Origin: CAWKCE01 sp032127035
GTDB lineage: Bacteria; Actinomycetota; Actinomycetes; JAHEKZ01
Direction of reading: 5' to 3'
Assembly (NCBI GenBank): GCA_963848085.1
Contig: CAWKCE010000003.1
Span: forward strand, 1,116,001 to 1,180,000
Length of the DNA: 64,000 nucleotides
The position numbers and the translations under genes were made by a program. Shown one piece after another: positions 50,644-61,331 of this stretch. The notes below the pieces were generated by a model. The model was not told the DNA's origin and did not search any database. It saw only the letters and a list, made by a program, of their open reading frames with translations. The first letter of the stretch is position 1. Every line of letters starts with the position of its first letter.

Positions 50644-52235
50644 TGAAGGTCATGGCCCAGATGGGCATGGTGATGAACCTCGACAAGTGCATCGGCTGTC
50701 ACACGTGTTCGGTCACCTGCAAGCAGGCGTGGACCAACCGCAGCGGCGTCGAGTACGTGTGGTTCAACAACGTCGAGACTCGCCCCGGCCTGGGCTACCC
50801 GCGACAGCACGAGGACCAGGACAAATGGCGGGGCGGCTGGGAGCGCACGCGCCGGGGGAGACTGCGGCTGAAGGCCGGCGGACGACTTCGCCGGCTGGGC
50901 ACGATCTTCAGCAACCCTCGCCTGCCAGGGATCGACGACTACTACGAGCCGTGGACCTACGACTACGACAACCTGATCAGCTCGCCGGTCACCGACACGG
51001 TTCCGGTCGCCCGCCCCAAGTCGATGATCACGGGCAAGGACATGCAGATCCGGTGGAGCGCCAACTGGGACGACGACCTCGGCGGTGCCCCCGAGCACGC
51101 CGGCGGCGACCCGATCCTCAAGCAGGTCTCCGAGACCGTGAAGTTCGAGTTCGAGAAGACGTTCATGTTCTATCTGCCTCGGATCTGTGAGCACTGCCTG
51201 AACCCGGCCTGCGTCGCGTCCTGTCCGTCGGGCGCCATGTACAAGCGCAGTGAGGACGGCATCGTGCTGGTCGACCAGGACCGCTGCCGTGGGTGGCGCA
51301 TGTGCGTGTCGGGCTGCCCCTACAAGAAGGTCTACTTCAACCACCGAACCGGCAAGGCCGAGAAGTGCACGCTCTGCTATCCGCGAGTGGAGGTCGGGAT
51401 GCCGACCGTCTGCTCGGAGACGTGCGTCGGGCGGCTGCGCTACATGGGGCTTTTCCTGTACGACGCCGACCGTGTCCTGGAAGCGGCATCGGTCGCCGAT
51501 GAGAAGGACCTCTTGGAAGCGCAGCGGTCGGTGATCCTCGACCCGAACGACCCCGAGGTCCTGGCAGCCGCCCGTCGGGAGGGAATCCCCGAGGACTGGA
51601 TCGTCGCGGCCCAGCGCTCGCCGGTCTACCGGCTGACACACGTCTACAAGATCGCACTCCCGCTTCACCCGGAGTACCGGACGATGCCCATGGTCTGGTA
51701 CGTCCCGCCGCTGTCGCCGGTCGTGGACATCGTTGCGAACACCGGTCACGACGGCGAGGACGCCGGCAACCTGTTTGCTGCCATCGACTCGTTGCGGATT
51801 CCGGTCGAGTACCTCGCCGGGCTCCTCAGCGCCGGTGACACCGGTGTCGTCACGCAGGTGCTCCAGAAACTGGCCGCCATGCGCAGCCACATGCGGGCGG
51901 TCAACCTGGGCGAGGTACCCGACCCGGCCATCGTTGCGTCGGTGGGGATGACGGAGGAGGAGCTGCTCGAGATGTACCGGCTGCTCGCGATCGCCAAGTA
52001 CGAGGACCGATACGTGATCCCCACGGCGCACCAGGAGCAGGCCGGGGCTCTCGAGGAGGCCGCGATGGCGGGATGCAGCCTGGACTTCGACGGCGGGCCG
52101 GGGATGGACGCCGGCGCGGTCGGCGAGCGACAACCCGTTCCGGTCGCGATCGAGTCGTTCCACGCGGCCAAGAAGCGTGCCACGGCCGAGCGCTACGACG
52201 ACCTGCCGGAGAGCGGCGAGGGGACTCCGCGATGA
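50643..52235 (+). CDS. narH: Respiratory nitrate reductase beta subunit
   Basis: The 530-residue electron-transfer subunit carries three [4Fe-4S] clusters and one [3Fe-4S] cluster. The ligand groups are CIGCHTCSVTC near residue 16, CEHCLNPACVASCP, CRGWRMCVSGCP (Trp replaces one Cys, as expected for the [3Fe-4S] site) and CTLCYPR with CSETC. It passes electrons from NarI to NarG. The ATG shares one base with the narG stop, and the stop overlaps the narJ ATG. Confidence 0.98.
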   Translation: MKVMAQMGMVMNLDKCIGCHTCSVTCKQAWTNRSGVEYVWFNNVETRPGLGYPRQHEDQDKWRGGWERTRRGRLRLKAGGRLRRLGTIFSNPRLPGIDDYYEPWTYDYDNLISSPVTDTVPVARPKSMITGKDMQIRWSANWDDDLGGAPEHAGGDPILKQVSETVKFEFEKTFMFYLPRICEHCLNPACVASCPSGAMYKRSEDGIVLVDQDRCRGWRMCVSGCPYKKVYFNHRTGKAEKCTLCYPRVEVGMPTVCSETCVGRLRYMGLFLYDADRVLEAASVADEKDLLEAQRSVILDPNDPEVLAAARREGIPEDWIVAAQRSPVYRLTHVYKIALPLHPEYRTMPMVWYVPPLSPVVDIVANTGHDGEDAGNLFAAIDSLRIPVEYLAGLLSAGDTGVVTQVLQKLAAMRSHMRAVNLGEVPDPAIVASVGMTEEELLEMYRLLAIAKYEDRYVIPTAHQEQAGALEEAAMAGCSLDFDGGPGMDAGAVGERQPVPVAIESFHAAKKRATAERYDDLPESGEGTPR

Positions 52236-52873
52236 CGCGTCACGAGGACCAGGAGACGCGCACCATCGTGCGGAAGGTGGCAGCTGAGCTCCTGCAGTAC
52301 CCGGCGCCGGACGTGGTCGACCGGCTGCCGACGCTTCGGCAGGCCGTGGAGCTGCTGCCCGAGCGGACCCGCACCCCACTGCTGTGCTTCCTGGACCACG
52401 CCGACACGACCTCGCTCCTGGACCTGCAGCAGGAGTACGTCGCGACCTTCGACATGAAGCGCAAGTGCTGCCTCTACCTGAGCTACTACCTCAACGGTGA
52501 CACCCGGCGTCGCGGGATGGCGTTGGTGGCGTTCAAGGACGTCTACCGGCGAGCCGGTCTGGTCTACGACGCGCCCGAGCTTCCGGACTTCCTCCCGGTG
52601 GTCCTGGAGTTCGCAGCCGTCGGCGACGCCGCCAGCGGCGAGGACCTGCTGATCGCCCACAGGCGGGGGCTGGAGGTCCTGTCCCTGGCGTTGACCGACC
52701 TGGACTCGCCCTACCGGCATGTGGTTGCCGCCGTGGTCGACACCTTGCCCGCCCCGGGCCCGCACGACCTCGAGGCGGCGGCCTTGCTCGCCGTGCAGGG
52801 TCCGCCGGCGGAGCTGGTCGGCCTCGAGCCCTTCGGACCGCCAGAGACGACCGGAGTGGGAGTGCACTCATGA
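52232..52873 (+). CDS. narJ: Nitrate reductase assembly chaperone NarJ
   Basis: This 213-residue helical chaperone of the TorD/NarJ family is needed for cofactor insertion and membrane docking of NarGH. The family segment LQQEYVATFDMKRKCCLYLSYYLNGDTRRRG is present near residues 68-98. It overlaps narH and narI by four bases on each side (ATGA), typical of narGHJI operons. Confidence 0.95.
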   Translation: MTRHEDQETRTIVRKVAAELLQYPAPDVVDRLPTLRQAVELLPERTRTPLLCFLDHADTTSLLDLQQEYVATFDMKRKCCLYLSYYLNGDTRRRGMALVAFKDVYRRAGLVYDAPELPDFLPVVLEFAAVGDAASGEDLLIAHRRGLEVLSLALTDLDSPYRHVVAAVVDTLPAPGPHDLEAAALLAVQGPPAELVGLEPFGPPETTGVGVHS

Positions 52874-53625
52874 GCAGTGTGGAGAGCTTCGTCTGGACCG
52901 TGCTGCCGTATGTGGCGATCACGACGTTGGCGGTCGGGCTGTTCTGGCGCTACAAGTACGACAAGTTCGGCTGGACCACGCGGTCCAGCCAGATGTACGA
53001 AAGCCGCCTTCTCCGGCTGGGCAGCCCCCTGTTCCACATCGGCATCCTGCTGGCGTTGGGGGGCCACATCGTCGGACTGGTCGTCCCGGAGTCCTGGACC
53101 GCCTCGTTCGGCATCGACGAGCACGTCTACCACGTGGTGGCGGTGACCCTGGGATCGGTCGCTGCGGTGATGGTCGTCTCCGGACTGGCGATCCTGGTGT
53201 ATCGCCGCCGCACCGTGCCGCGGGTGTTCCAGGTGACGACACCGATGGACAAGACGATGTACCTGGTCCTCGGGTCGGTCGTCCTGCTGGGGGCGTACAA
53301 CACGATCGGGGTCAACCTGCTCGATCTGCCGCGCGCATACCCGGACGGCTACAACTACCGGGAGACCATTGCCCCCTGGTTCCGTAGCGTCTTCCTGCTG
53401 GACCCGCAGCCGGAGCTGATGAGCGAGGCCCCGATCACTTTCCAGCTGCACGCCCTCATGGCCATGGTGCTGTTCACCATCTGGCCGTTCACGCGGTTGG
53501 TACACGTCCTCAGCGCGCCGGTGGGATACCTCTCCCGCCCCTACATCGTCTATCGCAGCCGCGGCGCGCACGACGCGGCCGGCTCGCGTGACCCGAGCCG
53601 AGGCTGGGAGCCCACCCGCCGCTAG
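52870..53625 (+). CDS. narI: Respiratory nitrate reductase gamma subunit (cytochrome b)
   Basis: The 251-residue membrane subunit has five helices and binds two b hemes. The candidate axial His are in SPLFHIGILLALGGHIVGL (helix 2) and in FQLHALMAMVLFTIWP and RLVHVLSAP (helix 5). It oxidises quinol and anchors NarGH to the inner face of the membrane. It is the last gene of the operon. Confidence 0.97.
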   Translation: MSSVESFVWTVLPYVAITTLAVGLFWRYKYDKFGWTTRSSQMYESRLLRLGSPLFHIGILLALGGHIVGLVVPESWTASFGIDEHVYHVVAVTLGSVAAVMVVSGLAILVYRRRTVPRVFQVTTPMDKTMYLVLGSVVLLGAYNTIGVNLLDLPRAYPDGYNYRETIAPWFRSVFLLDPQPELMSEAPITFQLHALMAMVLFTIWPFTRLVHVLSAPVGYLSRPYIVYRSRGAHDAAGSRDPSRGWEPTRR

Positions 53626-53662
53626 CGACCGGCAATGAACCGGTGCGCCAGCGCAGGACCAC

Positions 53663-53668
53663 GTAGGA
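53663..53668 (+). promoter_or_regulatory. Leaderless -10 element of the nfeD-SPFH operon
   Basis: TAGGAT ends seven bases before the ATG at 53676, and no ribosome-binding site is visible. This starts a new unit 50 bases after narI. Confidence 0.5.
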
Positions 53669-53675
53669 TCGCAGC

Positions 53676-54131
53676 ATGCCTGAGTGGGTCTGGTGGGTGG
53701 TCGTGGCGCTGGCGCTGGCCGCCGTCGAGGTGCTGTCGCTCGATCTGATCTTCGGCATGATCGCCGTGGGTGCCCTGGCGGCCGGAATCGTCGCCGTTGC
53801 CGGGGGTAGCTTCATGTTCCAGGTGCTGAGCGCGGCCGTGGTGTCGTTGCTGTTGCTGTTCGCCGTGCGCCCCATCGCTCTCCGCCACCTCCGCTCGTCG
53901 CCCCAGGCCCGAACCAACGTCGAGGCGCTGGTGGGGTCGGGCGCCCTGGTCCTGCAGCGGGTGGACCGGCACACCGGACTGGTCAAGCTCGGAGGCGAGG
54001 ACTGGACCGCTCGCTCCCTGTCCCCGGACAGCTCGTTCGAGCCTGGTGCGAACCTCACAGTGGTACGAATCGACGGGGCAACAGCCATCGTCGACCGCCC
54101 GGCACCCCCGCCGGCACCTTCCCAGGAGTAG
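53676..54131 (+). CDS. NfeD-like membrane protein
   Basis: This 151-residue protein has two or three hydrophobic segments in the first 70 residues, followed by a small soluble OB-fold-like beta domain (residues about 80-140, with VGSGALVLQRVDRHTGLVKL and GEDWTARS). It matches the short NfeD type that pairs with stomatin/SPFH proteins. The downstream SPFH gene begins two bases after its stop. A role in membrane microdomain organisation or protein quality control is inferred from the pair. Confidence 0.9.
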   Translation: MPEWVWWVVVALALAAVEVLSLDLIFGMIAVGALAAGIVAVAGGSFMFQVLSAAVVSLLLLFAVRPIALRHLRSSPQARTNVEALVGSGALVLQRVDRHTGLVKLGGEDWTARSLSPDSSFEPGANLTVVRIDGATAIVDRPAPPPAPSQE

Positions 54132-54133
54132 CC

Positions 54134-55030
54134 GTGGACAGCAGCAGCCTCACACCCCTGATCGTGGTCGGGGTGCTCGTCCTCCTCGTCCTCGTTGTGT
54201 TGGCAAAGGCAGTTCGCATCGTGCCGCAGGCGCGGGCCGGCATCGTGGAGCGGCTTGGCCGCTACCACCGGACTCTCGACGCCGGCCTCAACGTCGTGGT
54301 CCCGTTCGTCGACCACGTGAAACCGCTGCTCGACCTGCGGGAACAGGTGATCTCCTTCCCGCCGCAGCCCGTCATCACCGAGGACAACCTCGTGGTGAGC
54401 ATCGACACCGTCATCTTCACCCAGGTCACCGACGCGAAGTCGGCCACCTACGAGATCGCCAACTACATCCAGGCCATCGAGCAGCTGACCGTCACGACCC
54501 TGCGAAACGTCGCCGGTGGCATGGACCTCGAGCGCACGTTGACCTCTCGTGAGGAGATCAACATGCAGCTGCGCGGCGTCCTGGACGAGGCCACCGGCAA
54601 GTGGGGCATCCGGGTGAACCGGGTGGAGATCAAGGCGATCGACCCGCCCACGTCGGTGCAGCAGGCGATGGAGATGCAGATGCGGGCCGAGCGCGAGAAG
54701 CGGGCGGCGATCCTGACCGCGGAAGGCGTCCGGCAGTCGGCGATCCTGACCGCGGAGGGCGAGAAGCAGTCCTCCATCCTGCGGGCCGAGGGAGAGGCAC
54801 GCTCGGCGATCGTGCGGGCGGACGGCGAGGCCCAGGCCATCCAGACCGTCTTCTCCGCCATCCACGCCGCAGATCCCGATCCCAAGCTGCTCGCCTACCA
54901 GTACCTACAGGCTCTGCCGGAGATCGCAGCCGGACCGTCCAACAAGCTGTGGATCGTGCCGGCCGAGCTGACCCAGGCAGTGGCCCGGCTGGGTCAGGCG
55001 TTTGCCCCAGACGCCGGCGACCGCCCGTAG
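54134..55030 (+). CDS. SPFH/stomatin-family protein
   Basis: The 298-residue protein has an N-terminal membrane anchor (about residues 8-26), an SPFH domain (VPQARAGIVERLGRYHRTL to about 190) and a long helical region. That region holds four near-identical 11-residue units of the type SAILTAEGEKQ (about residues 192-236), which should form an oligomerising coiled coil. It ends with YQYLQALPEIA and LWIVPAEL, typical of the slipin/QmcA branch. It likely forms ring assemblies with the NfeD partner encoded upstream. Confidence 0.93.
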   Translation: MDSSSLTPLIVVGVLVLLVLVVLAKAVRIVPQARAGIVERLGRYHRTLDAGLNVVVPFVDHVKPLLDLREQVISFPPQPVITEDNLVVSIDTVIFTQVTDAKSATYEIANYIQAIEQLTVTTLRNVAGGMDLERTLTSREEINMQLRGVLDEATGKWGIRVNRVEIKAIDPPTSVQQAMEMQMRAEREKRAAILTAEGVRQSAILTAEGEKQSSILRAEGEARSAIVRADGEAQAIQTVFSAIHAADPDPKLLAYQYLQALPEIAAGPSNKLWIVPAELTQAVARLGQAFAPDAGDRP

Positions 55031-55033
55031 CGG

Positions 55034-56170
55034 TCAGCTCGAGGTGGCGACCGGCACCGGCTCACCGGACCGGCGGGCGATCTGTCCGGCGACACTCACC
55101 ACCATCTGGACGTACCAGTCGGCGTGGTTGTACCGGTAGATCGCGCTGTACAGGCCCCGCGGGCCGACACCTGCCCCGTTGGCACACAGGTAGCGGGCGG
55201 CAGAGAAGACTGAGTCCGCCGGGTCCCAGATGTCCTTGTCCCCGTCGCGGTCCCCGTCGACGGCGTAGGCGCTGAACGTCGAGGGCAGGAACTGCATGGG
55301 CCCCATGGCGCCGGCGGACGAGGGGCCCATGTTCGTGCCGTGGCCGCTCTCCACCTGGCCGATCGCGGCCAGGACGGTCCACGACAGTCCGGGGCAGGTC
55401 GGCGCCGCGTCACGGTAGAGGCGCTCGAACGCGGCCGGGATGCCCGCAGCGGTCACCCGGCCCGCACCGGCAGCCGCCGCAGCGGCCGCGGCCGCTCGCT
55501 CGGCGGCAATCTGTGCTGCCGCTTCCTCGGCCGCCGCCAGTGACCGCGCCCGGGCGTCGAGTCGGTCCACGATGGCCTGCTGCTGGTCCAGGAGCAGGCC
55601 GAGGCGGGTGAAGGCAGCCTCGACGTCCTGGATGGTGCCGATTCGTCGGGTGGCGGCCCGGCGGCTGGACGTCGCCGCGCTCACGGAGGTGGCACTGATC
55701 CGCGCGGTCGTCTCGACCTGGGCTCCGGCAGCGCTCACCACGCTGTCGGACACCGCCCACCGGGTGGCGAGCTCTCCGGGGGACTCCGCGGCCAACATCG
55801 ACTCCAGCAGCGCCAGCGACCCTCCGGAGACGTACAGCGCCCGCACGGTGCGCCCCTGTTCGGCCTCGGCGTCCTTCGCGTCGGCCAGGTCCAGCATTGC
55901 CTGCTCATCCGCCGAGACAGCGCGCGTGACTGCGCCGGCAAGCCCGTCCAGCGCCGCCTGGTAGTCCAATCGGGCGGTGTCCACCTGGCGCTGCAACGCG
56001 GCGATCTCGGCGGCCGCCTGTCGGGCGGCAAGCTCCGCCTCGGCGGCGGACTCAGCCCAGGCCGCTCCGGCGGTCCCGGCCGTGAGGACAAGCGCGCACG
56101 CGACCGCCAGCCCTACGGCGCCGGGCAGCCGCCGGCGGCCGACCGGCCGGGATTCGGCGTGTCGCCTCAC
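55034..56170 (-). CDS. Secreted lytic transglycosylase with coiled-coil region
   Basis: This 378-residue protein has a signal peptide (basic start, hydrophobic core near 18-35, cleavage near AWAES). A long Ala-rich coiled coil follows (about 42-230), then a C-terminal SLT-type lysozyme-like domain with the catalytic Glu in AAIGQVESGHG and the GAMGPMQFLPSTF motif. It should cleave peptidoglycan glycan strands outside the cell. An uninterrupted poly-Ala stretch lies near residue 228. The GTG start overlaps a palindrome. Confidence 0.9.
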   Translation of the reverse strand: MRRHAESRPVGRRRLPGAVGLAVACALVLTAGTAGAAWAESAAEAELAARQAAAEIAALQRQVDTARLDYQAALDGLAGAVTRAVSADEQAMLDLADAKDAEAEQGRTVRALYVSGGSLALLESMLAAESPGELATRWAVSDSVVSAAGAQVETTARISATSVSAATSSRRAATRRIGTIQDVEAAFTRLGLLLDQQQAIVDRLDARARSLAAAEEAAAQIAAERAAAAAAAAAGAGRVTAAGIPAAFERLYRDAAPTCPGLSWTVLAAIGQVESGHGTNMGPSSAGAMGPMQFLPSTFSAYAVDGDRDGDKDIWDPADSVFSAARYLCANGAGVGPRGLYSAIYRYNHADWYVQMVVSVAGQIARRSGEPVPVATSS

Positions 56171-56184
56171 CGATGAGGCATCGG
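56170..56184. repeat. Palindrome at the start codon of the lytic transglycosylase
   Basis: CCGATG and CATCGG flank AGG, and the first arm includes one base of the GTG start on the minus strand. It may fold in the mRNA or act as a small operator. Confidence 0.35.
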
Positions 56185-56247
56185 CCCGCCGGGGCGTCCC
56201 CTTGATGGCCCCCCGGGTGCGACCGCGTCCCCTACCATCGGCGGGCC

Positions 56248-57000
56248 ATGACTGTCTGGGAGATCCTCGCCGTGCTGGCGGCGGGCCTGGTGGCCGGTGG
56301 GGTGAACGCGCTGGTCGGCGCGGGGACCCTGGTGACCTTCTCCACCCTCGTCCTGCTGGGGGTGCCCCCCCTGACGGCGAACGTCACGAACACCGTGGGC
56401 CTGGTGTCCGGCTCGGTGGCGGGCAGCCTGGGCTACCGGCCAGAGCTCGTCGGTCAGGGCGCTCGGCTGCGCCGGCTCGGCCCGGCCTCGCTGCTCGGCG
56501 GACTCGTGGGTGCGGGGCTGCTGCTCGTGCTTCCGTCGGCCGCGTTCGACGCGATCGTCCCCGCGCTGGTCCTGCTCGGCGTCATCCTGGTGATGGTGCA
56601 GCCACGCCTGTCCGAACGGCTCGCCGAGCCTCATCGAGTCGCCCCCGCGCCCGGTCCGGTTCTCTGGGTCGGGGTGTTCCTGGCCGGCGTGTACGGCGGG
56701 TACTTCGGCGCCGCTCAGGGGGTCATTCTCATCGGCCTCATGGGGATCCTGCTCGACCGCAACCTGCAGCGCGTCAACGCCATGAAGAACGTGCTGGCGG
56801 CGATTGTCAACGGAGTCGCCGCCTTGGTCTTCGTGTTCGCGGCAGACATCGACTGGGTGATTGCCGGGCTGCTTGTGGTCAGCGCGGCCGTCGGTGGCTG
56901 GACCGGAGCTCGGGTTGGCCGGCGCCTTCCGGCAAACGCACTTCGGGCGTTCATCGTCGTGGTGGGCCTGTGCGCCGTTGCCGTACTCCTGGCACGCTGA
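56248..57000 (+). CDS. TauE/SafE-family (TSUP) membrane permease
   Basis: The 250-residue protein has about eight hydrophobic helices and the duplicated TSUP signature: GLVAGGVNALVGAGTLVTF near residue 14 and LAGVYGGYFGAAQGVILI near 150. The family exports or imports sulfonates, sulfite or other small organic anions; the substrate here is unknown. TACCAT lies nine bases before the ATG. The next gene follows after 7 bases. Confidence 0.9.
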   Translation: MTVWEILAVLAAGLVAGGVNALVGAGTLVTFSTLVLLGVPPLTANVTNTVGLVSGSVAGSLGYRPELVGQGARLRRLGPASLLGGLVGAGLLLVLPSAAFDAIVPALVLLGVILVMVQPRLSERLAEPHRVAPAPGPVLWVGVFLAGVYGGYFGAAQGVILIGLMGILLDRNLQRVNAMKNVLAAIVNGVAALVFVFAADIDWVIAGLLVVSAAVGGWTGARVGRRLPANALRAFIVVVGLCAVAVLLAR

Positions 57001-57007
57001 GGTCGAC

Positions 57008-57829
57008 ATGGCCGACCAGGTGACAGTGGTGACGTCCGCGGACGACCCCCGGGTGGCTGACTACCGCAACCTCACGGACGTAGGGCTGCGCAAGCGGCTG
57101 GAACCAGAGAACGGCCTGTTCATGGCCGAGAGCCACCAGGTCATCCGGCGTGCGCTGGAAGCCGGGTACCCGATCCGCTCGGTGCTCACGACCGCTCGCT
57201 GGCTGGACGCTGTCCAGGATCTGCCGATGCCCGCGAACACGCTGGTCATCGTCGCGGACGACGACCTCGTCCAGCAGATCACCGGCTACCGCGTCCACCG
57301 GGGCGCGTTGGCAGCGATGGATCGTCGGCCCCTTCCTTCCGTGTCCTCGGTGCTGCTCGGTGCCCGGCGGGTCGTCCTGCTCGAGGGGATCGTGGACCAC
57401 ACCAACGTCGGTGCCATCTTCCGCTCCGCGGCGGGGTTCGGCTTCGACGCCGTGCTGGTGGACCCGACCTGCGCGGACCCGCTGTACCGGCGCTCGGTCC
57501 GGGTGTCGATGGGGTCGGTGTTCGCGGTGCCCTGGACGCGAGTGACCCGGTGGCCAGAGGACCTGGCCGACCTTCGGCGCGACGGCTTCACTGTCGTGGC
57601 GTTGACGCCGCGGACGGACGCGGTTGAGCTGGCGGACTTCGCGTCCCAGGCTCCGGAACGACTCGTCCTGGCCCTCGGCACAGAGGGCGACGGCCTGAGT
57701 GCGACCGCGGTCACGGCCGCCGACGTGTCGGTACAGATCCGCATGGGCGCCGGCGTGGACTCGCTGAACGTCGGGGCTGCGGCAGCCGTTGCCTGCTATG
57801 CGCTCAGGCCGACGCCTGCCCCACGGTGA
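57008..57829 (+). CDS. SpoU-family RNA 2'-O-methyltransferase
   Basis: This 273-residue SPOUT enzyme has an N-terminal substrate-binding domain (RKRLEPENGLFMAESHQVI) and a trefoil-knot methyltransferase domain. SAM-binding motifs are LEGIVDHTNVGAIFRSAAGF near residue 125, LALGTEGDGLS near 220 and VDSLNVGAAAAV near 250. It probably methylates a ribose in rRNA or tRNA; the site cannot be assigned. It is likely co-transcribed with the TSUP gene, and its 3' end overlaps the convergent NlpC/P60 gene by 26 bases. Confidence 0.9.
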   Translation: MADQVTVVTSADDPRVADYRNLTDVGLRKRLEPENGLFMAESHQVIRRALEAGYPIRSVLTTARWLDAVQDLPMPANTLVIVADDDLVQQITGYRVHRGALAAMDRRPLPSVSSVLLGARRVVLLEGIVDHTNVGAIFRSAAGFGFDAVLVDPTCADPLYRRSVRVSMGSVFAVPWTRVTRWPEDLADLRRDGFTVVALTPRTDAVELADFASQAPERLVLALGTEGDGLSATAVTAADVSVQIRMGAGVDSLNVGAAAAVACYALRPTPAPR

Positions 57830-58610
57830 ACGGCCGGACGACGAAGGGTTTGATCGGGATCGAGTGGCTCCAGAGGCTAGCCCGCTGGACCCTCGGCCGA
57901 ACTGCCTCGAGGATCCGTCCGTCACCCAGGTAGAGCGCCATGTGCGCAGTCGACCCGGTGTACCCCCAGAAGACCAGGTCGCCCCGCTTGCGCTGAGCGA
58001 ACGGCACCTTCGTCAGGCCCGACTCGTAGATCACGGTCGCGGTGGGGAAGTCCTGCCGTTGGTGCAAGTACGTGGTCACGGTGGGGACAACCAGTCCTCC
58101 GGCGTGCATCGCCTGGAGTGCCAGGCCGGAGCAGTCGTAGCCGATGGGGCCGGCGCCGCCCCAGATGTAGCGCGACCCCAGCTCGCGACGGGCCCAGCCG
58201 ATCATCGCCTCGACCCGCTGTGCCCTGGTGGCGGCATCCGCGACCACCGGTTGGACGGTGAACCGGTCCATGCAGAAGCGCCGGCCGGTGTCGAGGGCCT
58301 GCCAGGTGCGAGCGTTCACCCGGCCGGTCACGCGAATCCCGTGTCCGCGCTGGAACGTACGGACCGCAGAGCGCGTGGCGTCGTCGTAGCGGTCGCGGGC
58401 CCCGACCACACCGAGTCGGCGTTGGACCAGGAAGACCTTGTTGCCCGCCCACGTGCGGTCGAGCACGATGCAGCCCTCTGCCACCGGGATCCGCGGAGCC
58501 AGGTAGGGGGCATCCGCGCCGGCCACCGCCGGCCCGTTCGGGAGCAGGACGAGGGTCGCGACCACCCCCGTCAGCAGGGCACCAAGTCGCTGCGCGCGAG
58601 AACCAGGCAT
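57804..58610 (-). CDS. Secreted NlpC/P60 peptidoglycan hydrolase with PG-binding domain
   Basis: The 268-residue protein has a signal peptide (hydrophobic core about residues 11-30, Ala-rich cleavage region). A peptidoglycan-binding-like domain follows (VFLVQRRLGVVGARDRYDDA to WQALDTG), then a C-terminal NlpC/P60 domain with catalytic Cys in IGYDCSGLALQA and His in TAHMALYLGDG. It should cut peptide cross-links in the wall. The ATG at 58610 was chosen because it gives a proper signal peptide. Confidence 0.9.
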   Translation of the reverse strand: MPGSRAQRLGALLTGVVATLVLLPNGPAVAGADAPYLAPRIPVAEGCIVLDRTWAGNKVFLVQRRLGVVGARDRYDDATRSAVRTFQRGHGIRVTGRVNARTWQALDTGRRFCMDRFTVQPVVADAATRAQRVEAMIGWARRELGSRYIWGGAGPIGYDCSGLALQAMHAGGLVVPTVTTYLHQRQDFPTATVIYESGLTKVPFAQRKRGDLVFWGYTGSTAHMALYLGDGRILEAVRPRVQRASLWSHSIPIKPFVVRPFTVGQASA

Positions 58611-58666
58611 CTGTGCATCATCGGCCCCAACGAACGGGAAGTGAACCCACCGGGCAGACTGCCCGC

Positions 58667-60340
<1,674 letters not shown>

Positions 60341-60347
60341 ACGTCGA

Positions 60348-61331
60348 TCAGGGCATCGAGGAGCGAACTGCGTCCATGAGCTCGACCGTGCGCACTGACT
60401 CGGTGACCGGTGGCAGCCAGGCGTCCCGCTGCCCGCGCACCCGACGCCCCACGTGCTCCACCATCAGCCGGTAGGGGTCGACGGCCGGGAAGTCCTCGCG
60501 GTGCAGGCCGTCCGCGTCGGTCCACGTCAAGCTGCTGGGCCGGTGCCAGCTGGTGAAGGCGTCGGGGCGGGGGAGCTGGACGCTCCCGTGGGCACACGTG
60601 AGCCGCAGCGACTGGTCCTCCGGGTCGTCGATGCCCGCGCCGAGGTGAGCGCGAGCGCCGGATGCGAACTGCACCTCCGCCGCCACGGACGCATCCACTC
60701 CTTCCGGGGCTCGGCGAACCGCCGAACGTGCCGACTGGACGGCGTGGTCCGGGACCGCCCAGGCGACGGAGTTGCTGACGTACCAGCCCACGTCAAGCCA
60801 GGCGCCGCCACCCCGGGAGGGGTCCAGCCGGTAGTTGCCCGGGGGGACGCCGCCGAAACGGAAGGTGGCTTCCAGCTCGGTCACCTGACCGAGCTGGCCG
60901 CCGTGGATCAGGCTCTCGGCGCGCCGGGTACGTGGATGCCACCGGTACCAGCCGGCCTCGACCAGGAGCCGGTCGGCGGCGGTCGCGGCCGCCAGCATCT
61001 GGTGGACCTGCGAGCCGTCCAGCCCGAGTGGCTTCTCGCACAGCACGTGCTTGCCCGCGGAGAGCGCCGCCAGGGTCCACGGCAGGTGCTGCTCGTTGGT
61101 GAGGCAGATGTAGACCGCGTCGACGGCGGGGTCGTCGAGGACGGCCTGGTAGGACAGGTGGACTGTTCGGGGCTCCAGCGCACGAGCCCGGTCCAGGTCC
61201 CGGGCCGCCACAGACTGCAGCATGGCCCCGTCGGCGGCGTGGACGGCCGGCCCGAGCGCGCGCGACGCGATGAAGCCGGCTCCGAGGAAGCCCCACCGGG
61301 TGGCCGGGCCACCGCTCGGGTGCGCTGCCAT
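60348..61331 (-). CDS. Gfo/Idh/MocA-family oxidoreductase
   Basis: The 327-residue protein has an N-terminal Rossmann fold (GFLGAGFIASRAL near residue 14), the EKP motif in HVLCEKPLGLDG near 97 and a C-terminal alpha/beta domain with GGGAWLDVGWYVSN. The family oxidises or reduces sugars and inositols using NAD(P). It is coupled to the upstream oxidoreductase by a TGATG overlap, suggesting joint work on one carbohydrate. The substrate is unknown. Confidence 0.9.
   Translation of the reverse strand: MAAHPSGGPATRWGFLGAGFIASRALGPAVHAADGAMLQSVAARDLDRARALEPRTVHLSYQAVLDDPAVDAVYICLTNEQHLPWTLAALSAGKHVLCEKPLGLDGSQVHQMLAAATAADRLLVEAGWYRWHPRTRRAESLIHGGQLGQVTELEATFRFGGVPPGNYRLDPSRGGGAWLDVGWYVSNSVAWAVPDHAVQSARSAVRRAPEGVDASVAAEVQFASGARAHLGAGIDDPEDQSLRLTCAHGSVQLPRPDAFTSWHRPSSLTWTDADGLHREDFPAVDPYRLMVEHVGRRVRGQRDAWLPPVTESVRTVELMDAVRSSMP

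Noticed and set aside
54700..54840. Possible tandem DNA repeat
   Set aside because: The periodicity comes from the 11-residue coiled-coil units of the SPFH protein and the DNA copies differ at synonymous positions, so it is protein-level repetition.
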